Of a DNA stretch of 64,000 nucleotides, positions 49,862 through 57,003 are shown one piece after another (positions within the stretch are counted from its first letter, which is position 1; every line of letters begins with the position of its first letter). The stretch is taken from the NCBI RefSeq assembly GCF_042650125.1, contig NZ_JBHSAP010000009.1, forward strand, positions 186,001 to 250,000. Reading direction: 5' to 3'. The translations under genes were made by a program, and so were the position numbers. The notes beneath the pieces were generated by a model. It was not told the origin of the DNA. It saw only the letters and a list, made by a program, of their open reading frames with translations, and searched no databases. This stretch comes from Salinithrix halophila (GTDB taxonomy: Bacteria; Bacillota; Bacilli; Thermoactinomycetales; DSM-45169).

Positions 49862-50542
49862 TTACCGGGGTCTAGTCCGACGGTGCTTCAACCCATAGCC
49901 AAATATGAAAGTAAGAGCAATCAAAAGGATGGGAACCATCCCGGAAAGATAAGGAGTCCCTCCCAGTAGATTCCTATGGATGATTGGGTCCTCTACCAGC
50001 AGTTGCCCGGCGGTGTATGCCAAGATCGCCGCTCCGATGTAAACAAGCCATGGCATCCGGTTCATAATCGAGGCAACCAATTTGCTCCCCCACATCAGAA
50101 TGGGGATACTGAGTGCCAGGCCAAAGAGTACCAGCCAAAAGTTCCCATGAGAAGCGCCAGCCACGGCCAGGACATTATCCAAACTCATGACTACATCCGC
50201 GATTAGAATCGTCTTGATAGCCGATTTTAGCCCATTACCCAGTTCCACATGGGCCTCCCCCTCCTCCTCTGCCAGAAGTTTGACAGCAATCCAGAGAAGG
50301 AGCAGCCCACCGATGGCTTTTAACAAGGGAATCTCCAATAACCAAACGGCGACAAGGGTTAAAGCCACCCGCAACAGCACGGCAGCCAGCGTACCGTAAA
50401 AGATCGCTTTTTTTCGCTGGACGGGTGGTAACCTACGGGCTGCCATTCCTATGACAACAGCGTTATCACCGCTTAGTACTAAATCGAGAATAACAATATT
50501 TAAAAAGCCAATCCAAAACTGTGCATCCATCTGTTTGAACAA
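49862..50542 (-). CDS. TerC family membrane protein (YjbE type)
   Basis: The 226-residue protein has seven spans and two conserved pairs: LDLVLSGDNAVVIGMA (Asp, Asn) and IADVVMSLDNVLAVAG, which are typical of TerC/YjbE. The family is linked to manganese export or metal supply for exoenzymes. The start is TTG 50542 or ATG 50530 following AGGAAGGG; the difference is four residues. The upstream region is too short for a manganese riboswitch. Confidence 0.85.
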   Translation of the reverse strand: MFKQMDAQFWIGFLNIVILDLVLSGDNAVVIGMAARRLPPVQRKKAIFYGTLAAVLLRVALTLVAVWLLEIPLLKAIGGLLLLWIAVKLLAEEEGEAHVELGNGLKSAIKTILIADVVMSLDNVLAVAGASHGNFWLVLFGLALSIPILMWGSKLVASIMNRMPWLVYIGAAILAYTAGQLLVEDPIIHRNLLGGTPYLSGMVPILLIALTFIFGYGLKHRRTRPR

Positions 50543-50669
50543 CCCTTCCTAACTTCCTCTTTTCCACTTGTTCACTACCCTGATTGTTTTTCCTTAAACG
50601 TCCATACCACATTTACTATTGATCCTAACAGGGTAAGGAATGGGTAGATCCCGATAAGGAGGAATCAAA

Positions 50670-50942
50670 ATGAAAATGTCCGACCAGGAAATCGCCTCCC
50701 GAATCAAAAGCTTCGCCGGGTGGGAAGTACAAGACGATCGTCTCACCAAAACCTTCCGCTTCCATTCCTATATGGAGGGGGTAGACTTTGTCAACCAGAT
50801 AGCAGCCGCCGCAGAAAGCTTGCAACATCACCCTGATTTGCTTCTCGGTTACTGCCAGGTGAAAGTTGCTGTCACCACCCATGATGAAGGGGGAATAACG
50901 GAAAAAGATTTCGAGTTGATCCGCCGCATCGAGAGGGGTTAG
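50670..50942 (+). CDS. Pterin-4a-carbinolamine dehydratase
   Basis: The 90-residue enzyme has the PCD motif: KTFRFHSYMEGVDFVNQIAAAAESLQHHPDLLLGYCQVKVAVTTHDEGGIT, here seen as HHPD (about 53-56) and a later TTHDEGG. It dehydrates 4a-hydroxytetrahydropterin, recycling the cofactor of aromatic amino acid hydroxylases or serving in molybdopterin-related chemistry. No hydroxylase is nearby. ATG 50670 has AAGGAGGA. It overlaps rocB by 4 bp at the convergent ends. Confidence 0.9.
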   Translation: MKMSDQEIASRIKSFAGWEVQDDRLTKTFRFHSYMEGVDFVNQIAAAAESLQHHPDLLLGYCQVKVAVTTHDEGGITEKDFELIRRIERG

Positions 50943-52594
50943 TTATTTGGCTCAAGGAGATTTTTGATCACGTGATAGTTAAGTTCCGGAACCACCTGCA
51001 TGGAATAGGGGATCTCTACCCTCTCCCACTGTTTATGGGCATCCATCCCATAGGGACCGATATTGACTACCGGAACATCCAATGATCGAATAGCGTCGAC
51101 ATCCATCTGATGTTTTGTGCCCCAAGCGGGCATATTTTTCGTGAGAGCCTCGATGCCTTCCTTATCATCACTGATTGCGACAAAGCTCATATCGGAAATA
51201 TAAGGAAAAAAGTTACGAACCTGAATCGGATGGGGACAATCGGGCTGTGCCCGTTCCACCGCTTTGCGGACGGACTGGATCATGCGTTGATCTTTCTCTT
51301 CCGCCTCAGACAATACAACACGGGGCATATAGACCGATGAGAAGAAAAGAACAATCGCCGGTCCTTTCCCATCCCACCAGTTCCATAGTTCTTCCACCAT
51401 ACGGCAGCTATATTCCCTGAGATCCAACTCCTCTTCATTGAGGAGGTTCATCGCGTAAACACGCATACTCTCTTCAAATTCCGTCCCATGCAACTTTCGA
51501 CATTGCTCAAACAGTTCTTCATAGGTAACAACCAGAGACGGCCATTCCCGGGTTTGGTAAGGATCTCCCGTCAGGTCGCAATAGCGCCGGTACCGCTCCC
51601 GATAGAGGTCAAAAGCGTCTTCCAGTGCCTCTTCAGCCGTCTCTTTCAACCGTTCCAATACATCCTTGGGCGACCAGCTGTGAACGAAGAAATTATAATA
51701 AACGAAAGCGGACAAAGGAGTCTGGACATCATACTTTTTCTTCAAATCCGTCTGTTTTAGAGAAACGGGGGGCAATGTCACCTCCCCATACAATTCATCG
51801 CAAAAATCCGGGTTGTAATCAATGCGGCGCGTCAACTCAGCCGCCACCAGATTGGGATCAAACCCCTCGAAAGCTTGCCCTGCATGGGTTTCTCTTCCGA
51901 CGATAAAGAAGGAAGGCAAGAGTTTTCCCACCGTTCCCAAGTAGACGTACCGAGCGGGATCTCCGTCAAAACGGGGGGAAGTGTAGTCGGTATTGATCGC
52001 TCCAACGTAACTCAGCTCTTCCTCCCGTGCCAGATGCTCCAAATCTCGAACGGCTGAGAGAATGCCCCGTGAATTATCCTCTTCATCACAGGCGACAAGA
52101 AAGAGGACATTCCCGCTTAATTCCTCCCGGTGACCGGCAAAATATCGGGTCAAAACCATATTGGCTGCAACACCGCTTTTCATATCGACCGAACCACGGC
52201 CCGCCAGCCATCCACCGTCCGCTAAATCCTCCGTAACACGGGGAGCCGCCCCTCCAACCTTCCATTTGGCGAGTAACTCATCCGGCGAAAAGGCAAACCG
52301 TTTCCATTTCCCGTAATCTTCCACCCCGACGGTGTCCAAATGTCCCATCAGAATAACCGTTTCTTGCGACGAAGATACCCCCTTGACCAAAGCAGCCACA
52401 TTATATCGTTCTCTTTCATCCCCGACGGTTTTCCACAAAAGGAGGTGACCTGGATTCTCCTGAAAATAGGGGAGTTGCCGGAAGTACTCGAAAATGTGGT
52501 AGGCGATATCCCGTTCGCCGATCGTACCGTTGATACTGGGGTGCCGTACCAACTCTTTGGTCAGTTCCAATGTCTCTTCTCTCCAGGAACGCAT
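50939..52594 (-). CDS. rocB: RocB-like M20 family peptidase (arginine utilisation protein)
   Basis: The 551-residue protein is a large member of the M20 group: ILMGHLDTVGVEDYG, GRGSVDMKSGVAANM, VACDEEDNSRGI and ELNYHVIKNL. Length and inserts fit RocB (about 565 residues), linked to arginine/ornithine use through roc operons in B. subtilis; its reaction is not established. ATG 52594 is preceded by GGAGAGAAC. No other roc gene is adjacent except the distant P5C dehydrogenase. Confidence 0.85.
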   Translation of the reverse strand: MRSWREETLELTKELVRHPSINGTIGERDIAYHIFEYFRQLPYFQENPGHLLLWKTVGDERERYNVAALVKGVSSSQETVILMGHLDTVGVEDYGKWKRFAFSPDELLAKWKVGGAAPRVTEDLADGGWLAGRGSVDMKSGVAANMVLTRYFAGHREELSGNVLFLVACDEEDNSRGILSAVRDLEHLAREEELSYVGAINTDYTSPRFDGDPARYVYLGTVGKLLPSFFIVGRETHAGQAFEGFDPNLVAAELTRRIDYNPDFCDELYGEVTLPPVSLKQTDLKKKYDVQTPLSAFVYYNFFVHSWSPKDVLERLKETAEEALEDAFDLYRERYRRYCDLTGDPYQTREWPSLVVTYEELFEQCRKLHGTEFEESMRVYAMNLLNEEELDLREYSCRMVEELWNWWDGKGPAIVLFFSSVYMPRVVLSEAEEKDQRMIQSVRKAVERAQPDCPHPIQVRNFFPYISDMSFVAISDDKEGIEALTKNMPAWGTKHQMDVDAIRSLDVPVVNIGPYGMDAHKQWERVEIPYSMQVVPELNYHVIKNLLEPNN

Positions 52595-52645
52595 AAGTTC
52601 TCTCCTTTCCTTCTTTTCAGCCGATTCAGAATCTGTTATTTAAAG

Positions 52646-52674
52646 CTAGCCCCGCTAAAAAAAGCGGGAGCTAG
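52646..52674 (-). terminator. Terminator of the nifZ-thiI operon
   Basis: CTAGCTCCCGCT/AGCGGGGCTAG stem with a T-rich loop, followed by CTTTAAA on the minus strand. Confidence 0.7.
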
Positions 52675-52689
52675 ATACCGGCTAGAGGG

Positions 52690-53886
52690 TCAAAAGTAGG
52701 AAAACTCCTCTTCTTCCCGTTCCGGAGTCAGCCTGATCGTCTCGATGCCTTCCACCGCCTGTTTCACCAACCCCTCTACATCCAGCTTTTCCTCCATCGA
52801 TTCACACATCGACAGATTCGGCTTTGTAACGGGTGATTTGGGTTGAAAGACGGTACAACAATCCTCATAAGGCTGAATGGAAGTTTCATACGTTCCAATC
52901 TTCTTCGATATCGTCATGATCTCCTGTTTATCCATTCCAATAAGGGGCCTCAATATCGGGATCCGGGCTACATGATTAATCACATTCATGCTTTCCAAGG
53001 TCTGGCTTGCTACCTGGCCCAGACTTTCCCCAGTGACCAAGGCAAGAGCCTTTTGACGACGGGCCGTTTCTTCAGAGATCCGGACCATCATCCGGCGCAT
53101 AATCGTGATTAAATAGGAATCCTTGCATTTTTCTCGGATCTGGGTCTGGATCTCCGTAAAGGGAACGATGTGAAGATGGACAGTGCCGGCATAGCGGGTG
53201 AGATGCTGGGCGAGATCCACCACTTTTTGCTTGGCCCGCTCGCTGGTGAAGGGGTAACTGTGAAAATGGACCGCCTCCAAGGAAGCACCTCTCTTTAAGG
53301 CCAAATAAGCCGCCACAGGGCTGTCGATTCCCCCGGAGAGCATCAGCATCACTCGTCCGCTGCTTCCCACTGGCAATCCCCCCGGGCCGGGGGTATCCAA
53401 ACCGTACAGATAGGTTTCCTGCCCACGGACTTCAATGCGTAACTCCAGTTCCGGATGATGAACATCCACCCCGATCCCTTCGATGTGGCGGAGCACCTCT
53501 CCGCCGACGGTGCGGTTAATCTCCGCCGACGGATGGGGAAAGGTTTTGTCAGCTCGCCGCGCGATAACTTTAAAAGTACTGGGCTGAGGATTCAGTTCCT
53601 GAACCAGACGGACAGAGGCCGCTTGAATAGCTTCCAGATCGGATTTTACCCGCTTTGCCGGACAGATACCGACGACGCCAAACACTTCCGTGAGTGCCTG
53701 GATCACCGGTTCCATGGGCTGGCCTTCCAGTTCCACAAACATACGGCCAAAGGTCTTGCTCGCCTTTACACCAGGGAACGGCGTTAATTTGTGACGAATG
53801 TTCTGTAAGAGACGGTTTTCAAATTCGGAGCGGTTTTTCCCTTTGAGGGCCAACTCCCCATATCGAACTAATAACAAATTGTTCAT
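52690..53886 (-). CDS. thiI: tRNA 4-thiouridine synthase
   Basis: The 398-residue enzyme has an N-terminal ferredoxin-like/THUMP region (residues 1-165) and the PP-loop MLMLSGGIDSPVAAYLAL (about 180-195). It activates U8 of tRNA with ATP and adds sulfur. The rhodanese domain of the E. coli enzyme is absent, as in other Bacillales, so sulfur is expected from the partner NifZ. The start overlaps the nifZ stop by 4 bp. Confidence 0.94.
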   Translation of the reverse strand: MNNLLLVRYGELALKGKNRSEFENRLLQNIRHKLTPFPGVKASKTFGRMFVELEGQPMEPVIQALTEVFGVVGICPAKRVKSDLEAIQAASVRLVQELNPQPSTFKVIARRADKTFPHPSAEINRTVGGEVLRHIEGIGVDVHHPELELRIEVRGQETYLYGLDTPGPGGLPVGSSGRVMLMLSGGIDSPVAAYLALKRGASLEAVHFHSYPFTSERAKQKVVDLAQHLTRYAGTVHLHIVPFTEIQTQIREKCKDSYLITIMRRMMVRISEETARRQKALALVTGESLGQVASQTLESMNVINHVARIPILRPLIGMDKQEIMTISKKIGTYETSIQPYEDCCTVFQPKSPVTKPNLSMCESMEEKLDVEGLVKQAVEGIETIRLTPEREEEEFSYF

Positions 53887-55046
53887 GATTCATGCACCTT
53901 CATTACTTGTTGTAGTCTGGGAATAACCCGACGGAAGATTTCAGCGGTGCGATGCACGTCATCCTCCGTCGTTTGATGTCCCATGCTGAGACGGATCGTG
54001 CCAACAGCCGTTATGGCATCGATACCCATCGCGGTTAGGATACGGCTCGCCTTTTCCCCTTTGGAAGAGCAAGCCGACTGACTGGAAACGACGACTCCTT
54101 CTTCTTCCAGGGCGTGGACCATCACTTCGGACTTAAGGCCTGGAAAGGACAGAGAAAGGATAAAAGGAGCCCCTCCCGCATCCGAGATATCCCCGTTAAT
54201 CCGAACGTTCGTCAGTCCCTCCTTGCACAGCTGGATGAGTTCCCGTTTCCACTGCTGGAACAGGGGGAGCCTCTGCTTTCGTCGCCCGGCGGCCAATACC
54301 GCCGCTTTGGCGAATCCAGCAATCCCCGGCACATTTTGCGTGCCGGAACGGAATCCCTCTTCCTGGCCCCCGCCGGACAGGAGAGGGGAAAGTCGAACAC
54401 CTTCCCGAATGTATAAGCAACCCGTCCCCTTCGGCCCGTGAAACTTGTGCCCTGAAAAGCTCATGAGATCGACGCCCCATTCCTGAGGGCGAACATCCAT
54501 CTTGCCGAAGGACTGAACCGCATCCACATGGAATAGAACCTTCGGATGGCCCGCTAAGAGACGCCCGATCTCCGGAATCGGCTGAATAGTCCCTGTTTCA
54601 TTGTTGACATGCATTACGGAGACAAGGACCGTCCCGTTTGTCAGGGATCGTTCCACATCTTCCGGTTGAACACGCCCCTTCTCATCCACCGGCAGCCGGG
54701 TTACCCTCCACCCTTCCCTCTCCAGTTGTTCATAAACCTGGTGAACGGAAGCATGTTCCACCTGGGTCGTAATCAGGTGGCGACCCCGGTTTTGAAACTG
54801 GAGGGCTACTCCCTTGATCGCCATGTTATTGGACTCCGTCCCGCCCGAGGTGAAAACGAGGCTGCGTGGTGAAACACCCAGTACCTTGGCTGTCGCTTGC
54901 CGCGCCTGTTTTACGAGACGCTCGGCTTTCCCCCCCAGGCCATGAAGCGAAGAGGGATTCCCATATACGTTTTCCATGACCTCCGACATAACCCGGATCA
55001 CTTCCGGGTCAGGGCGCGTGGTAGCACTATTATCCATATAGATCAT
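53883..55046 (-). CDS. nifZ: Cysteine desulfurase (NifZ/IscS type)
   Basis: The 387-residue PLP enzyme takes sulfur from cysteine. His98 (VEHASV), Asp175 (HVDAVQ) and Lys201 (SGHKFHG) form the PLP site, and Cys326 (SQSACSSKG) is the persulfide cysteine in a short loop. B. subtilis NifZ delivers sulfur to ThiI, and the two genes overlap here. ATG 55046 follows AAGGATTGA. A small frame just upstream overlaps this start. Confidence 0.92.
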   Translation of the reverse strand: MIYMDNSATTRPDPEVIRVMSEVMENVYGNPSSLHGLGGKAERLVKQARQATAKVLGVSPRSLVFTSGGTESNNMAIKGVALQFQNRGRHLITTQVEHASVHQVYEQLEREGWRVTRLPVDEKGRVQPEDVERSLTNGTVLVSVMHVNNETGTIQPIPEIGRLLAGHPKVLFHVDAVQSFGKMDVRPQEWGVDLMSFSGHKFHGPKGTGCLYIREGVRLSPLLSGGGQEEGFRSGTQNVPGIAGFAKAAVLAAGRRKQRLPLFQQWKRELIQLCKEGLTNVRINGDISDAGGAPFILSLSFPGLKSEVMVHALEEEGVVVSSQSACSSKGEKASRILTAMGIDAITAVGTIRLSMGHQTTEDDVHRTAEIFRRVIPRLQQVMKVHES

Positions 55047-55180
55047 GACTCATTCAATCCTTCTATCGGTTTCGGTTTTCTAGTGTCAAGCCTTCTGCCA
55101 TCATACCATAGGTAAGCCCGTCCTCCATAGCCTCCCGGATCCCACCGAGTGCTATACCGTTCAACAAGATCTTCGCCCAC
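55043..55180 (-). CDS. Possible small gene, 45 residues, coupled to nifZ
   Basis: GTG 55180 opens a 45-codon frame whose TGA overlaps the nifZ ATG by 4 bases, as in coupled genes. The product (GEDLVERYSTRWDP, GGYGGRAYLWYDGRR, basic end) looks protein-like. Against it: weak ribosome site, several rare codons, and another phase also open here. TTGACA at about 55098-55093 could be a nifZ promoter instead. Confidence 0.25.
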   Translation of the reverse strand: MGEDLVERYSTRWDPGGYGGRAYLWYDGRRLDTRKPKPIEGLNES

Positions 55181-55188
55181 AGAGAAAA

Positions 55189-55212
55189 CCGGTCACCGTG
55201 ATGGGGGACCGG
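55189..55212 (-). terminator. Terminator of the lacI-family gene
   Basis: CCGGTC/GACCGG stem followed by TTTTC on the minus strand. Confidence 0.7.
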
Positions 55213-55258
55213 CTACTCGATAGGTTCTACGAACCCCAGGATCCTCGTCTGTCGTGTT

Positions 55259-56293
55259 TTAGTCGATAATCGGAGCCGCCTCTTTCTGTGTCGATTGGCG
55301 AACTTCCAGTAAGGATGGAAGCACTACTTCCTTTTTTACTTGCCGTTTTTCCGGCTGTTCCAACCCCTCGATCAGCAGACTGATCGCCTCCATCCCCAGT
55401 TCATAGGAAAGAATGCGTACACTGGTCAACGGAGGGTAGGTATAGGGCATCATCGGTGTATCATTAAATCCGAGAATACCCAACTCCTCCGGTACAGAGA
55501 TGCGATAATGCCGGGCAAAACGCAGAGCGCCGAGAGCGAACAAATCATCAGAAGCCAGAACCGCATCAAAAGCCACCCGATTTTCACGAAGGGTACAGAG
55601 GGCAGAAAATCCTTCCTCTTCCGAGAAATCCACAGACACGATGCGTTCCGGCTTAACGGGGATCCCCCTTTCAACCAGAGCCTGTTTATATCCCTCTAGA
55701 CGGTCCAAGCTGACAACCAGATCCCTAGGTCCACTGATGAAAACGATGGACCGATATCCCTCGTCTAGGAGGTGGCAGGTTGCCTCCTTGGAAGCCTGTC
55801 TATTGTCATTATTGACGGAGAGGACAGGAATACCCATACTGCGTCCGATCACAACAAAGGGAGCTTCCTCTTTTACCAAGGCTGAGATAAGCGTATCCTT
55901 CACCCTGGAAGTAGAGACGATCAAACCATCCACTCGCCGTTCTCGGATCAGTTGGAGGCATTTTTCTTTCTCTTCTTGTTCATCCCTGCTGATGGAAAGC
56001 AGGATATTATAATCCTTTTGTTGGGCGATGGAGGATATCCCCCGCAAGACCTCAGAAAAAAAGGGATTGGAAAAAGCCTGATCCGCGCGACGAGAGAGAG
56101 TGAAGCCAACGCTCCTCGTATTGCTTCGCGCCAAACTCCGGGCAATGGCATTGGGAACATAGCTCACTTCTTCCATCGCATACCTTACTTTTTCTTTCGT
56201 ACTGGCGCTAATTCGGCTGCTACCTGCTATTACTCGGGATACCGTAGAAGGGGAAACCCCGGCAATTCTAGCAACGTCCTTTATCGTAGCCAT
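55259..56293 (-). CDS. LacI/GalR family transcriptional regulator
   Basis: The 344-residue protein has the LacI HTH at residues 3-50 (IKDVARIAGVSPSTVSRVIAGSSRIS) including the hinge region, and a periplasmic-binding-like effector domain. ATG 56293 follows GAAGGAGAA. The frame extends 19 residues further without a site. No sugar transport genes adjoin, so the regulon is unknown. A palindrome upstream may be its own operator. CcpA is another LacI member but this one does not look like it. Confidence 0.88.
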   Translation of the reverse strand: MATIKDVARIAGVSPSTVSRVIAGSSRISASTKEKVRYAMEEVSYVPNAIARSLARSNTRSVGFTLSRRADQAFSNPFFSEVLRGISSIAQQKDYNILLSISRDEQEEKEKCLQLIRERRVDGLIVSTSRVKDTLISALVKEEAPFVVIGRSMGIPVLSVNNDNRQASKEATCHLLDEGYRSIVFISGPRDLVVSLDRLEGYKQALVERGIPVKPERIVSVDFSEEEGFSALCTLRENRVAFDAVLASDDLFALGALRFARHYRISVPEELGILGFNDTPMMPYTYPPLTSVRILSYELGMEAISLLIEGLEQPEKRQVKKEVVLPSLLEVRQSTQKEAAPIID

Positions 56294-56335
56294 GGCTCTA
56301 TTCTCCTTCTCTCCCTGGTTCGATACACAAGCGGA

Positions 56336-56361
56336 TGAAACCGCTTTCATTTTTTATTATA
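56336..56361 (-). promoter_or_regulatory. Promoter -10 and cre/LacI-type palindrome of the lacI-family gene
   Basis: TGAAACCGCTTTCA (56336-56349) matches the cre consensus TGNAANCGNWNNCA at every position and has the central CG of LacI-family operators. It lies directly after TATAAT (56361-56356). Either CcpA or the regulator itself could bind. Confidence 0.65.
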
Positions 56362-56448
56362 AACGATTGTTAGCTCATTTTCCTGTATTTTTCTCGTATT
56401 TACCATCTTTTTCACCAGGAGCAAACGATCCAAAGATAAAAATAAAAA

Positions 56449-56468
56449 CCCACAGATAAACCCGTGGG
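56449..56468 (-). terminator. Terminator of the fdhA-DUF1641 operon
   Basis: CCCAC/GTGGG stem with TTTTTATTTTT tail on the minus strand. Confidence 0.75.
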
Positions 56469-56494
56469 TGATTGAAAAAATCGAGCAAACCGGC

Positions 56495-57001
56495 TTAATC
56501 CGGTTGCTGCTCTTTCACGGACTCCGCAACGGAGAGAGCAGACCCGATTCCCTTCAGCATGGCGAGGATGAAGGAGAGTCCCTGGGCCACTTCGGGATCC
56601 TTCAGCGTGCGCAGAAGATCCCAGATTCCCTCCACAGGTGGGGCTTCCCCCTGTTCTACCCTTCTCCACCCCCGTTCCATCCCTTCGGAGAGGGAAATGA
56701 TCAAACGGCTGTCCATTTGCATCAAGGCTTGGAACAAGGCACTTCCTACTTTCAGCCCCTCTACGGCTCCCGGTCGGTTCGCTTGCTGGATCAGTTGCTT
56801 GACAAGAACATCCCCCCGCTCTAAAGCGGCGGTTCCCATTTCAAGCGCTCCCCTCCGATCGAGCCATTCCAACAACTCCAATGCCCGTTCCAAACTACCC
56901 TGCCGTTCGGCCAATGACTCCAGCAGGGCCTGCAACTGTTCCTCCCGTTCCACTCCAGACTCCAGCGGTTTCTCCTCAACTCTATCCATCCGTTTCGCCA
57001 C
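56495..57001 (-). CDS. yrhD: DUF1641 family protein, formate dehydrogenase partner
   Basis: The 168-residue protein has helical repeats of the DUF1641 type: AKRMDRVEEKPL start, LLESLAERQGSLERALELLEWL, GALEMGTAALERGDVLVKQLI and LRTLKDPEVAQGLSFILAMLKGIG. YrhD-type genes accompany formate dehydrogenase alpha genes in Bacillales; the role is unclear. GTG 57001 follows GGAGGATAAGA, 2 bp after the fdhA stop. Confidence 0.82.
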   Translation of the reverse strand: MAKRMDRVEEKPLESGVEREEQLQALLESLAERQGSLERALELLEWLDRRGALEMGTAALERGDVLVKQLIQQANRPGAVEGLKVGSALFQALMQMDSRLIISLSEGMERGWRRVEQGEAPPVEGIWDLLRTLKDPEVAQGLSFILAMLKGIGSALSVAESVKEQQPD

Positions 57002-57003
57002 TC

